DNA from: Artemisia argyi | Taxonomy: Eukaryota > Streptophyta > Magnoliopsida > Asterales > Asteraceae | Length of the DNA stretch: 64,000 nt | Direction of reading: 5' to 3' | Assembly (NCBI GenBank): GCA_030686995.1 | Contig: CM060696.1 | Coordinates: 109,302,949 to 109,366,948 of the forward strand | Shown here: positions 23,331-34,714 of the stretch, in pieces | Layout of the letters: each line of letters opens with the position of its first letter | How positions within the stretch are numbered: the stretch's first letter is position 1 | Made by a program: the position numbers and the translations under genes | The notes under the pieces: model-generated | Databases searched by the model: none | Told to the model about the DNA's origin: nothing | What the model saw: only the letters and a program-made list of their open reading frames with translations

Positions 23331-23719
23331 GAATTATCAAAATAACTTGATTAAACACCTGAGTAATCTTCATTAAAACCAAAATTTGATGGCTAAAACC
23401 CGATTTGATGGTTAAAAACCCTAAATTTGTATCCGATTAACCGATTGGACGGTTAAAAACCTTAAATTCGTAACTAATTTGAACAGCGGGCACAATTTAA
23501 ACAACGGACACAATTGTGTAAAAGTCGGTTACATATTAGCTGAAAAGAAAAAGAAAAGAAGAAAATAGGAAAATGAACGAAAAAGTGGGCAAAGAACCGG
23601 AAAAAGAGAAAAAAGTAAGTGGGTTGTGTATTTACAAAAATGACATTAGTTGAAAAAGAAGTGAGGAACACGGTCGCAAGAAAGTGACTTTTATACTTTT
23701 TGTTTTTATGCCATTTTTC
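22900..23719. other. AT-rich intergenic stretch with a (TA)n microsatellite
   Basis: It holds diverged repeats of an ACATCAGCTACAATAATAA-type unit (about 22920-23160) and an uninterrupted (AT)35 run at 23255-23324. No gene seen; the frame at 23474-23671 is low-complexity. Confidence 0.7.
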
Positions 23720-23728
23720 ATTTGAGCG

Positions 23729-23860
23729 GTTCGTTGTCCGGAGGTCCTTTTGGAAACAGTCTCTTTACTGTCGGGTTAATCTTGGTGGTAGGGGTAAGAT
23801 CTGTCTCACCTCCCCTTACCCTGATCTGGCGGGGTTGAGTTTTATTGTTATTGTTGTTTT
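23729..23860 (+). mobile_element. 5'-truncated SINE with target duplication
   Basis: The 132-bp stretch has the body and tail of a plant TS/Au-type SINE: AGGTCCTTTTGGAAACAGTC, GGTAGGGGTAAGATCTGT, CTCCCCTTACCC, then a TTATTGTTATTGTTGTTTT tail. It is bounded by the perfect 9-bp repeat ATTTGAGCG (23720-23728 and 23861-23869). The tRNA-like 5' part is missing. Confidence 0.75.
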
Positions 23861-23954
23861 ATTTGAGCGCTTACCGTAGTGGCCATCGTATTTAGCCTAA
23901 CTATTTTGAATTCCAAATAACCTACCCAATCACAATATCCTAATAATATCTAAC

Positions 23955-24040
23955 AGAACTAATACAATAACAATAACGGCAACAACATAATCAATCCCGC
24001 CGAGACAGGGTACGAGGCTGTCCCTAATTTAGGTGGTTAG
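23955..24040 (-). mobile_element. SINE tail remnant
   Basis: Read on the minus strand it has CGGCGGGATTGATTATG followed by a TTGTTGCCGTTATTGTTATT tail, resembling the 3' end of the neighbouring SINE. No target duplication seen. Confidence 0.4.
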
Positions 24041-24114
24041 ATGAAACATCATTAAGTCAAATAGCTCCAAAAAGTCAAACACAACCTACACTTAGAAAGT
24101 AAACAAACACACTA

Positions 24115-24452
24115 AGAGCACAAGGTGCAGTGAGCAACCTTAGCTCCTCATTTGGGGCCTACGGGGTGCCACATCATTTTAAATACTCTTCACAACTAAC
24201 CCCTCCTCACTAACAACTAACCTCAACTTACTCATTTGGGGCCCACCACTTACACTTTTATTTTATTTTTCACTCACAAAAAGAAAAAAAAAAGTACAAA
24301 ATGTCATAATGGAGCTTCGTTGTGCAGACGAGCAAGAACAAAGTGAGGAGATGTGAGGAGGGGGGGGGGTAGTGGCTAGCCATGAAGAGCTCTGAGGAGC
24401 TCCACGTAGGCCGGAGTGGCGAGCTTAGATGAGCAATTGCACCGTGTGCTCT
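24115..24452. mobile_element. MULE-type MITE upstream of the homoserine kinase duplicate
   Basis: The ends are inverted (AGAGCACAAGGTGCA at the left; right end ..TGCACCGTGTGCTCT). A 9-bp flank AACACACTA / AACACACCA with one mismatch is as expected for Mutator-type insertion. The element is 338 bp, non-coding, and contains a G9 run near 24361. It ends about 40 bp before the ATG of the homoserine kinase duplicate. Confidence 0.65.
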
Positions 24453-24490
24453 AACACACCAACCAGCCGGCGGTCATCACCTGAGTATCA

Positions 24491-25140
24491 ATGGCTGCGA
24501 AGATTTGTCATCATCAACCACCACCATCATTCCCTTCATCTTCTTCATTCACTAATAATAATACTCCCTTCGTCCCATATTAAATGTCCACTTTTGACTT
24601 GAGTCTTTTTTCTTCAACTTTGACCTTAAATATTTTTGTTTGTATTATATGATACTTGATAAAAATTATGTCAATGAAAAGTACATTTAAAACTCAATTC
24701 ATTCATATATTTTGCATCATGTATCATATATCATAAATAAAAATATTTAATGTCAAAGTTGATAAAACAAGAATTTGAAAATTCAAAGTGAACATTTAAT
24801 ATGGGACGGAGGTAGTAATAACAATCTTTCAAAAAAACACCTTCATTTTCAAACCACATCATTCAAATGCAATATTTCATCATCATCATCAATTATTACA
24901 ACAGATATTAAAGAACCCTCACCCGTATTCACCTCCATCAAGACGTTTTCACCCGCCACAGTCGCCAACTTGGGACCTGGGTTTGACTTCTTGGGCTGCG
25001 CTGTTGACGGCATAGGCGATTACGTCACTCTCCAAGTGGACCCCACTGTCCACCCTGGCCAAATCTCCATCTGTGACATTACCGGAACTAATAACCTCTC
25101 CAAAAACCCACTTTACAACTGTGCATGTACTATTCGAGTC
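24491..25140 (+). pseudogene. homoserine kinase exon-1 duplicate (pseudogene)
   Basis: It begins ATGGCTGCGAAGATTTGTCA like the intact gene at 61459 and carries the same exon 1, including the plastid transit region and the first GHMP motif (PATVANLGPGFDFLGCAVDG). Similarity includes a short 5' leader (AAAGTCAAACACAACC) and stops just past exon 1. It is broken in three ways: a 249-bp MITE sits in the transit-peptide region (24564-24812); the donor site reads GCAT|GTACT where the intact gene has GCAG|GTATT; and exon 2, with the ATP-binding and C-terminal motifs, is absent. It cannot encode a kinase. It is a segmental duplicate with its breakpoint in intron 1, not a retrocopy, because intron-side sequence partly matches. 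Confidence 0.88.
24564..24812. mobile_element. Stowaway-like MITE in the pseudogene
   Basis: The terminal inverted repeats are CTCCCTTCGTCCCATATTAA and its near-complement ending ..GGGACGGAGG, and the element is bounded by TA dinucleotides (24562-24563, 24813-24814). It is 249 bp, AT-rich and non-coding. It lies within what was the transit-peptide coding region. Confidence 0.82.
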
Positions 25141-25158
25141 GGGTCATGGGTTTTGTGA

Positions 25159-25232
25159 TTTGAGTTTATCATTCAAAGTACTGCCGCTTTCAGGTTGTTG
25201 ACCGAGAGTTCACAAAGAGCGGGATGGGATTT
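25159..25232 (+). other. candidate penultimate exon of an unrecognised gene
   Basis: An open frame translating to STAAFRLLTESSQRAGWD ends at a consensus donor TTT|GTAAGTAT (GT at 25233). An internal CTTTCAG (25187-25193) could alternatively be the acceptor. The frame joins in phase to the segment at 33294-33462 once the copia insertion between them is removed. I do not recognise the protein. Whether upstream exons exist in the window is unclear, because the homoserine kinase fragment lies directly upstream. Confidence 0.4.
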
Positions 25233-25307
25233 GTAAGTATATATCTTACTCAAATGTTTGACAGTTGACTCTTTATGGGGACTGTTTCTGGTTTTCGGAT
25301 TAGTTTG

Positions 25308-26037
25308 TGTTAGAGTTTGACAATCAGAGTACACAAATATGCGGAAGCTAGGATCAAGTATAACACGTATAAAGATTAACTAAAACATAAATAGTAACGT
25401 ACCCGATGCACTTCAATAAATCTTGAATCTTGTGAAAACTAGATCAATGATAAACCCCTTACCGTTTTTGTTTATCGATCTCTTGATAATTACTATAGTG
25501 AGTAATTACCTCGTTCTTGTACACACAAACTAATACCGAATTAAAGTGATTGCAAGATTAAACACAAGTAATATTTTGTTATCAAAATTTTTGATCCAAC
25601 CCTAAGGGTTTAGGGATTCGATCGGCCAAGGAAGAAAACAAGGAGAGGAGAAAACTTTAGGGTATTGTGTGTGCACAAAAGGTGAGAAACAATTGACCCT
25701 TGGGTTTGTATATATACTAGAGAAATCTTGGAGAGCAAGCAAGTCATGGGTCGACCCTCTTGGGCCTTGGATCGACCGGCCATACACCCACAAGGGTGTT
25801 CCGGATCCTTCTTGTCTTCCAAATTACATTCTAGTCCCTTTCCTTATTATTTAACGATAGTTAGTCCATACGTTTAATCACTAACAATTATTAGTCCTTA
25901 TACTTGTGTTATTAATAAATATACATAACAATTAATATTTATTAATCTTTAATTCTCGTTTGTAATGTGTGCAATCCCGAGGTCTCGGGTTCGATACTAG
26001 TCATTTACTTATTAATATTTATACGTAACTTTTAACA
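25308..26037 (-). repeat. copia 2 3' LTR
   Basis: Ends TGTTAGAG..TTTAACA. Direct repeat of 32528-33258. It is preceded on the minus strand by AGTGGGAGC, the likely polypurine tract (plus-strand GCTCCCACT at 26038). Confidence 0.94.
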
Positions 26038-26835
26038 GCTCCCACTCGTATATCTATTAATAGTAAAATGGCATTGGTTGGCGTCTTGCAACACTCCAAT
26101 GCCCCCAGCACGACTCGAGCTAGGTTTCCTGGAAAACCTTTAATGATTCATCATTATAATTATCCTTTTGTTTCTAATACTACATTTAATAAAGATGTGA
26201 GTTTCTTTATTAATATTCTGTTTCTCGTCTCTTTATGATTGATCAAAATTACCAAAACATCTGAACGTATTCCAGATATTCTTTGGGCGTGGCCACGCAA
26301 ACATTTTGTCAACCCTACGAGGGGCCCAGCAGTATTAAACTTCTGAACAAATCAGAAGGAACAAATTCTCTCTTGACTACAAGAATAACCCATGAACTTT
26401 GCAACACTTCTGAAAACAACCCTTATAACTTCCAATTACGGTAAGCGGTAGATTGTTCCACAAAAATGCACTACATCCATGACACTTATCTGGTATCTCA
26501 AGTCTGAGGATAACTTTAAATATGATTCTCACATTAAATATTAAATCATATTGTTGGGATAAGTCCAATACTCAATTTATTGAATATCATGTGAAATTGG
26601 TATGACTATGCATCAATATACTTTCAAGTATATCCTGAACCAATACTCAAAATTGTCTTAGTTTAATGGTATTCCCATATCATTAATCGACAACGGACAA
26701 TTTAGAATAATAACTTATTCATGGATCTTAAACATGCAAATATAGGATATATTATTAAGACAATGAATAAATAAACATAAACCATATTTTATTTCATTAA
26801 AATAATAAATGTACATTACATCCCTTATCCAAATA

Positions 26836-29800
26836 CTAATCACAAATGGGCATGAAACTTTCAGCTAATTTAAGTCCTATTCCTTCGGCATGCTTGTAAA
26901 GCTTGGTGCCAGGTAAAGGCTTTGTCAATTGATCTGCTAAGTTTTCATCTGTGTGAACTTTGAGCATTTCGATTTCACCTATTTCGACTTGTTCTCGAAC
27001 ATAGTGATGCTTAATCGGGAAATGTCTGGTGCCTTTCATGATTCCAGGTTCATTGGCAAATGTAATTGCACCTGAGTTCTCACAATATATTTTTATAGGT
27101 CGTTGAATCGAAGGCATAACCCCAAGCCCTGAAACAAACTTCCTAATCCAAACAGCTTCCATTGCAGCTTCTGAAGCAGCTATATACTCACTTTCTGTAG
27201 CAAACATCGTTAGTACACTCTGCTTTCTGCTCCTCCAATCCACAGCTCCTCCATTAATGACAAAGACATATCCCGTCTGAGACTTTATATCATCTTTATC
27301 ACCTTTCCAAGAAGCATCGCAGTAACCTGTAACATCAAGTTCTGCAGATGGAGTACCCCCATAAACTAAGAACATCTCTTTAGTAGCCCTAAGGTACTTA
27401 AGAATATTCTTAACAGTAGTCCAGTGTTTTTCACCTCGATTCTGCTGATATCGACTGGTTAAGTTCTGAGCAAACGTCACATCAGGCCTTGTGCTTTTCA
27501 CCGCATACATAATAGATCCCACAGCCGAAGCATAAGGGACTCTCTTCATGCGTTGCACCTCTTCAGGTGTTGAAGCACAAACTTTCTCGCTCAAGCCATG
27601 TTGCTCTTGCATCGGCAAATATCCCTTCTTGGAATTTTGCATATTGAATCTCTTCAATATTTAATCAATGTAAGCACTTTGGCTTAATCCAATTAATCGC
27701 TGAAATCTATCTCTATATATCTTGATTCCCAGAATAAATGAAGCTTCCCCTAAATCTTTCATAGAAAAGCAACTTACAAGATATGCCTTAACCTTTTGCA
27801 AACTTGGAATGTCGTTTCCCATGATCAATATGTCATCAACATATAAAATAAGGAAAATCACATTACTCCCACTAGCTTTGTGATATACACATGGCTCATC
27901 AAGATTTTGAGTGAATCCATACTTTTTAATCTCACTGTCAAATCTCTTATTCCATTGTCGTGATGCTTGCTTCAATCCATAAATGGATCTTTTAAGCTTG
28001 CATACACGATTTGGGAATTTTGGATTCACAAACCCCTCAGGCTGCGCCATATAGATGTCTTCATCTAGGCGGTCATTTAAGAAGGCAGTTGTGACATCCA
28101 TTTGCCAAATCTCATAGTCATAGTAAGCTGCTATGGCTATAAGAATCCTAATAGCCCTAATGTCAGCTACAGGAGAAAAGGTCTCCTCATAGTCAACACC
28201 AAAAGTTTGAGTATAGCCTTTAGCTACCAAACGGGCCTTATAGGTGTGTACAATGCCATCCATATCAGTCTTTTTCTTGTAGAGCCATTTACTACCAACT
28301 AACTTGGCACCCGGAGGTAGGTCTACTTCTTCCCAGACTTCATTGCCTTTCATGGATTGCATTTCCCCATTCATAGCTCCCTGCCATTTTTCCTTTTCAG
28401 GACTATTCATGGCAGCTTTATAACTTGTAGGTTCATCAAGATCCCCTATCAAGTTGTTATCACACTCCAGTGTTAAGGCATAGACGTGTTGGAGCCTTCA
28501 CAGGTCTAGATGACCTATGAACGGGAACCATTTCAACTTCAGGTGGAGGACCTAAACTTTCAGGTTCCACAGGAAGTTGGCTAGTATTTTCAGAAGGTGC
28601 TACATCTTCATGATCGTCTTCCAGATCATATACTCTCCCACTGAATTCTTCAGATATGAGCTCCTTTTCCAAGAAGTCTCCATACCTTGCAACAAAAACT
28701 TTGTTTTTAGTTGGGTAATAAAAGTAGTAACCCATAGTTTCCTTAAGGTATCCTACGAAGATGCACTTCACAGATCTTTGTTGGAGTTTGTCTGCTGAGT
28801 CATGTTTAACATACGCCTCACAACCCCAGCCCTTTAGATAAGACAAGTTAGGAGCTTTTCTAGTCCATAACTCATATGGAGTCTTATCAACCTTCTTTGT
28901 TGGAACCATATTAAGAATGCGAACCGCAGATTCTAAGGCATAATCCCAAAACGAGTAAGGAAGAGTTGTTAGATTAAACATAGTTCGTATCATATCTTGC
29001 AATGTACGATTCCTTCTCTCAGATACACCATTTTGTTGTGGAGTATATGGAGAAGTAAGGTGCTGGACAATTCCCTCCTTTGCTAAGTAATCTACGAACT
29101 CCTGACTCAGGTATTCACCACCTCTATCAGATCGAAGAGCTTTAATCTTCTTTCCAAGTTGCAACTCTACTTCTGCTTTAAACACTTTGGATGTTTCAAA
29201 CACCTCATGTTTATGTTTAAGTAAATAAACATAACCATAATGGCTGTAGTCATCCGTAAATGTTAAGAAGTAGCTAGCACCTCTCCTTGACACATGTCTA
29301 AGTGGTCCACACACATCTGTGTAAATAAGACCAAGTAGATCATTAGCCCTTTCAATCCTATTTTTAAAGGGTTTCTTTGTCATCTTCCCAGCAATGCAAG
29401 ATTCGCACTTATCAAATGATTCATCATTGATCTTTTCTAAAAGCCCATCATGTTGCAGCTTTTTCATGCGATCCTTGCCAATGTGAGCAAGTCGACAACG
29501 CCAAAGATAAGACGAATCCAGACCTTTCTTGATTCTCTTATTATTGATGCTATACATTGAATTATTTTTAACAAAAGCATTATCATTATCATTCATATCA
29601 ATTTCAAATACAACATTCACAGCAATAGCATTAAAATAAAAAACACCATTTAAAGAAACTGAAATTCCATTGCTAGAAATAGTATGATGAAAACCAAGGT
29701 TCAACAAACATGAAAATAAAATTACACCTCTAACAATTGACGGTGCATAATGACAATTATTTAAAGATAGTACTAAGCCCGAAGGCAACACTAAATCATA

Positions 29801-30904
29801 AACTCCTATAGCTTCAACTCCTGCATGCGCTCCGTTACCAACGTGCAAGAATTGTTGTCCATAGGCCAGCTTTCTCTCAACTCTAAACCCCTGCAAGGTA
29901 TTGCAAATATGAGTGCCACTTCCCGTATCATATATCCATGAATTCAATTTAGGAGTAAGAGTGAATAAATCAATCATAAAGAACGCACCTGATGAACTGG
30001 GGTTACCAGTTTCATTCCCCTGCTTCTTGAGTCGCAAGTCATGAATGTAGAGAGGACAATTGCGCTTCCAATGGCCCTTTTCATGACAATGGTGACAAGC
30101 CTGATCCTTCTTGTTTGGTGGATTCACCTTGTTCTGCTTAGGCTGATGTTGCTTCATCTTGGGTTGTGGTTGATAGGCCATGACCTGCTTGCCTTTATCA
30201 CCTTTCCCTTTGCCTTTGTTCGCATGCAATATCTTCTGGATTCTCCCCCCATGAATTGCCAACACTTGATGGGTAGGAGCCTTGACCTTGGCTGGTAGAC
30301 TTTTCTCATAATCAACAAGCAATGCGAGTAATTCTGAGGCTGTCTTCCCCGAGCAGTGCATGTTGAAATTCTGCACAAAACCAGCAAAGTCCTTGTTAAG
30401 GGCCCTGTTGATCAAGTGCACTTGCACATTTTCGGGGTAACCAAATCCAATTCTGTGAAGCTGATCAAAAGATTCCTTCATCTCAGTCACATAATCTTCA
30501 ACTGGTTTACCATCACCATGCTTGCAGTTGTGTAGCTTGTCAAGTTCATCATACAATTCAACAGCGGGAGATTTCTCATAAGACTGCTGAAGTACTTCAA
30601 GCATATCTTTTGGGAAAAAGTACTCAAACTTCTTTTGTAACTGAGCACTCATGCTAGTGAGCATTAAACAAGCAACCTCATTAAACTTAGCATGTTTCTC
30701 CCTCCACTCCGCCTTAACTGCTTCTGTTGCATCAGCAGCAGGCTCAGCTAGACATTCTTCGGTCAAGAAATTGAGCTTACCGGCCGCCCTCAAGACAATT
30801 CTGAGCGAACGATGCCAATCATTGAAATTCTTTCCAGTCAATTTTTCTCTCTCAAGATGACTCTTGAAAGCAGAAATCACAGTTGGGTTATCGGGTTTAG
30901 CCAT
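26836..30904 (-). pseudogene. copia 2 gag-pol polyprotein, two breaks
   Basis: A copia polyprotein read from about 30904 (MAKPDNPTVISAF; an upstream in-frame ATG lies at 30928) to 26836. In order: gag, zinc knuckle (CHHCHEKGHWKRNC), protease (YDTGSGTHIC), pre-integrase and integrase (CESCIAGKMTKKPF; SPYTPQQNGVSERRNRT), reverse transcriptase with intact LYVDDILIM, and RNase H (TGYCDASWKGDKDD, ATESEYIAASEA, LADQLTKPLPG). A one-base frame change near 28455 separates integrase from RT, and a TAA near 27660 (an expected Lys codon after SAYID) separates RT from RNase H. Everything else looks intact, so the decay is recent. Confidence 0.9.
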
Positions 30905-30928
30905 ATCTACAGATAAAAGTTCAAACAT

Positions 30929-32527
30929 TAGTATTTTCGATAATAAATATCTTCAAGAAAATAAAATACCCATAGGCTATATTCATATAACCACCAAAAT
31001 TTTCTTGAAAATCTAGGATCCAACTTTACATAGTTCCACCACATTAGTTGATCTGCTAGTGGTGAAAGTACAAAAGATGGTAATCTGTCGAACAATAATT
31101 GGCAAACAAGATTTCCAATTCCTAGATCATTATGGGATTTACATCAAATTGATTCATCAATTTGCCTTGTAAGCATGTTTCATCCCATCTCATGCCTTAA
31201 GTTCTAGGTCTCACGCACAACTTAATTAAGTCGTCTACCTTAGAAACTGTAAAATTACAATTATGGTCTCACGCGCTAAAAGAATTTTACCTTGTTATAA
31301 TAATTTAGCCTAGGTCTCACGTTTACTAAATTAAAATTCCAAGTGTTCCTTATAGATAGATGGCATGTAACTTAAATTTTAAGGGTATTCAATTTTGATA
31401 TGTCAATCAAAATATGTATAAAGATGCATGCACTCATCTTTATAGCATAATTTTCAAAAACCTTTTTATTACCAATTCGTGAAATTAATACACAAAGTTT
31501 TACTTGAGGTTTAAAAAACCCTAAGATGACTTTCTACAATCATGATTTTAAAAGCAATTTGTTTAAGACATATTCATGATTGTGATAACCAAGGCAGACT
31601 CTAAGGCTCTTTCAAAGCCTTCATATCACGGTTATGAATCAAGTCTTAAAAGAGTTAATTTTAAAAGCATGTTTGTACAAAACATCAATCAAGCAAAAGT
31701 TTATGGATTCAATCTCAAAACATGTAATAAAGTATGAATCTTGCTAGTCTCGCCTTGGAGCGAATTACCGTGCGAAGCGAACCGTTGTTGGCATATAAGA
31801 CTCCGCAAGATTCAATCTTTATGACTTAGGGTTTCACCATTATTAGTCCGTATTATTTTCTTTATGAAAAATTACCCTTTTATTGCTTACAACATGTCAA
31901 ACAATTAACAATAAAACAAGTAATCAAAGAAAAACAAACAACTAATAATAATAAAGTGAAACAATTAGCGACATGCAAACCTTGTTAAAAAGATCCTAAT
32001 AAAATCAATTCTAGGTATAAATATGCATGTAATTAACTAGGGCCTTCTCCTCTTAATGGAAGAGAGTCACATACATTGACGAATCAATTGCGTAGGCCAA
32101 AGCTAATATACACACCACATAGCATATAAATTGATTTTAATAAGTATGTATTGGAGTCTTTCCCAATTATAGATCTATCTAAAACATGTGACAATTAATC
32201 AACGCAACAAGATCCATGACTAACATGCATGTTTTGTCATGGATTAACCTAACAATTAGCACATAGGTCACAAGTACGTTCACATAACCGGTTAAGGACC
32301 TAGGGTTTCTAGTGATTATAAATTAATCAAGTTAAACCACAAACCCTAATTAGGGTTTTATGTGGAAAATCGACCCCCCCCCCCAAATTAGGGTTAAGGT
32401 TAAATTTTATTTAAAAAATTTAAAGAAAAAACCCTAGATCAAAAACATGTATCTAAAACAATTAAAGATTCGATTTTTATTACGTTTTAGTAATTAATTA
32501 CATGTTATACATGGCTCGTGATGCCAC
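30929..32527 (-). other. copia 2 leader and primer-site region
   Basis: A non-coding leader between the 5' LTR and gag. The bases next to the LTR read GTGGCATCACGAGCC on the minus strand (32527-32513), a diverged form of the TGGTATCAGAGCC-type initiator-Met primer site. A C-run lies near 32371-32383. Much of the leader is homologous to 39540-41216 of the LARD-like element. Confidence 0.7.
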
Positions 32528-33258
32528 TGTTAGAGTTTGACAATCAAAGTACACAAATATGCGGAAGCTAGGATCAAGTATAATACGTATAAAGATTAAC
32601 TAAAACATAAATAGTAACGTACCCGATGCACTTCAATAAATCTTGAATCTTGTGTAAACTATATCAATGATAAACCCCTTACCGTTTTTGTTTATCGATC
32701 TCTTGATAATTACTATAGTGAGTAATTACCTCGTTCTTGTACACACAAACTAATACCGAATTAAAGTGATTGCAAGATTAAACACAAGTAATATTTTATT
32801 ATCAAAATTTTCGATCCAACCCTAAGGGTTTAGGGATTCGATCGGCCAAGGAAGAAAACAAGGAGAGGAGAAAACTTTAGGGTATTGTGTGTGCACAAAA
32901 GGTGAGAAACAATTGACCCTTGGGTTTGTATATATACTAGAGAAATCTTGGAGAGCAAGCAAGTAATGGGTCGATCCCCTTGGGCCTTGGATCGACCGGC
33001 CATACACCCACAAGGGTGTTCCGGATCCTTCTTGTCTTCCAAATTACATTCTAGTCCCTTTCCTTATTATTTAACGATAGTTAGTCCATACGTTTAATCA
33101 CTAACGATCATTAGTCCTTATACTTGTGTTATTAATAAATATACATAACAATTAATATTTATTAATCTTTAATTCTCGTTTGTAATGTGTGCAATCCCGA
33201 GGTCTCGGGTTCGATACTAGTCATTTACTTAATAATATTTAAGACGTAACTTTTAACA
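32528..33258 (-). repeat. copia 2 5' LTR
   Basis: Direct repeat of 25308-26037 with about a dozen differences by eye. Its outer edge is followed by the GTTTG duplication. Confidence 0.94.
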
Positions 33259-33293
33259 GTTTGTGCTCTTGCGCTGTTTATACACCTGTGTAG

Positions 33294-33462
33294 GACACTT
33301 CATAGATTCAGAAGGCGTCATCCCAAAGTCAAGAAGCCAAGGAATAGAGGGTACCATTCAATGCGTCTGCAAAGGATTTTGTCATTTGCGGACGAGAAAC
33401 ACGAGGTATCAGGGAACAAGTTAAAAAGAAAGAAGATGGCTTCTGATATTATCAGGCAATGA
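33294..33462 (+). other. candidate last exon of an unrecognised gene
   Basis: The exon follows an acceptor (CACCTGTGTAG, ending 33293). In phase with the donor at 25232/25233 it encodes a basic tail containing HRFRRRHPKVKKPRNRGYHS and RLQRILSFADEKHEVSG, and ends at TGA 33460-33462. The host intron would have been about 130 bp before copia 2 inserted. The strongly basic composition suggests nucleic-acid binding or nuclear location, but this is speculation. Not recognised. Confidence 0.45.
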
Positions 33463-33929
33463 TACGATCAAAGTTCTTTCAGAATGATATTATTTGTTAT
33501 AGAAGGATCAACTTGTAAAGCCTAAGGATTGTTCACTCTTTCTAATTATATGGCAGTTATATCACTTATATAAGCATGTCAGAGCTAAATTGGACTTATG
33601 GTATCAAAGAATGCTTTATAGTAAAATTTAAATAAGTTGGGCTGGCTTCATGAATGTAGGAGTTTAATAGCCTCTTCATGAGTGCGTATACTAAAATTGA
33701 CAGTCACGCAATAGCCTGATTGTTGCCTAGTGGAGCTTGTTAGCCTATAACTAGCATGCATGCAAATGGTTAAAAATGTGACCTGGAATAATAAAGTAAC
33801 AAGAAGTAATATAAGAACTAGGGATGTCTTCTTTATGTTAATTGCACAATTTTGTTAAGTGTGCAGCATATCCACCAAAATGGGTATAAGGGTTTTCTTG
33901 GGTGATTAAACTATATAAAGGCTTAGATA
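33463..33929. other. non-coding gap between copia 2 site and LARD
   Basis: AT-rich sequence without repeats or reading frames of note. It could include the 3' UTR of the candidate gene ending at 33462. Confidence 0.5.
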
Positions 33930-34714
33930 TGTTGGAATTATTATATCATGACATTCATATAAATAAACCAAGTACATCAAAGTGAGCACGAGCGGAAGCA
34001 ATTATAATAGATCGAATAACATGTAATTAATTAATCAATAATTAAATAGTAAACGTACCGTTATGATTCTAGCCCGAACAAGAATCAATGCAATCTTCTG
34101 GAACCAAGAACCCTAACTAGGGTTTATAAGGATTATAAGAATTACCCCTTACCTTTTTGTAATTCAATCCAAGAATCAAACAATAGTGTGTTTGATTCAC
34201 ATTCTTGTACACACGTACTAATTCAAGAAAAAGTATTTGCAAGTAATAAACACAAATTAGTTTTGATCTTATGAAAATCGAAACCCTAAGGGTTTGTTTG
34301 ATAAGAATCGACCAAGAAAAGAAAGAGGAGAGAAAACACCAAGATGTGTGTGTACAAGTTATGAGAAAAACCTACATCTTGGGTTTGCTTATATACTAAT
34401 CAATACTTGGAGCACAAGGCACATAAGGAGGTGGAAACCCCCTATGGCCGATCGGTTTAGGTAATCCCTAGGGGATTCCGGAACCTTCTCTTGTTTCCAA
34501 ATTTTGCCTAGTATTACTTTCCTAATCTTCGTTTAATAAATAATTAGTCATTAATCAATAATACTAATTATTATTATTTATTTTGTGTTTAATAATTAAT
34601 TATAACATTTATAAATAATTATTACTTTTTCTCTTCATACGTATTGTGTGCAATCCCGTGATCTCAAGTTCGATCCTAACACGCGACTACTAAAATAATG
34701 TCCATAATCTAACA
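33930..34714 (-). repeat. LARD 3' LTR
   Basis: Ends TGTTGGAATT..ATCTAACA; direct repeat of 41217-42001. Immediately inside lies plus-strand GCTCCCACTTGG, that is a CCAAGTGGGAGC polypurine tract on the element strand. Confidence 0.94.

Larger units (their letters stand above)
25308..33258 (-). mobile_element. Ty1/copia retrotransposon 2, nearly full length
   Basis: A 7.95-kb minus-strand element with LTRs 32528-33258 (5') and 25308-26037 (3'), flanked by the perfect duplication GTTTG (25303-25307, 33259-33263). The LTRs are about 98% identical by eye. The interior has a 1.6-kb leader, a gag-protease-integrase-RT-RNase H reading frame with one frameshift and one stop, and an 0.8-kb 3' non-coding region. 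It lies in an intron of the candidate gene with exons at 25159-25232 and 33294-33462. The element at 33930-42001 is a relative. Confidence 0.95.

Noticed and set aside
25602..25822. Small minus-strand ORFs repeated at 25602 and 32822
   Set aside because: They lie in both LTRs of copia 2 and are therefore repeated by LTR identity, not conserved genes.
26836..30904. Copia 2 as an autonomous active element
   Set aside because: YVDD, integrase and RNase H look intact, but a frame change near 28455 and a stop near 27660 break the polyprotein.
24491..33462. A chimeric gene joining HSK exon 1 to the exons at 25159 and 33294
   Set aside because: Splicing from the altered donor into the candidate exon gives an immediate stop, and no alternative acceptor keeps the frame.
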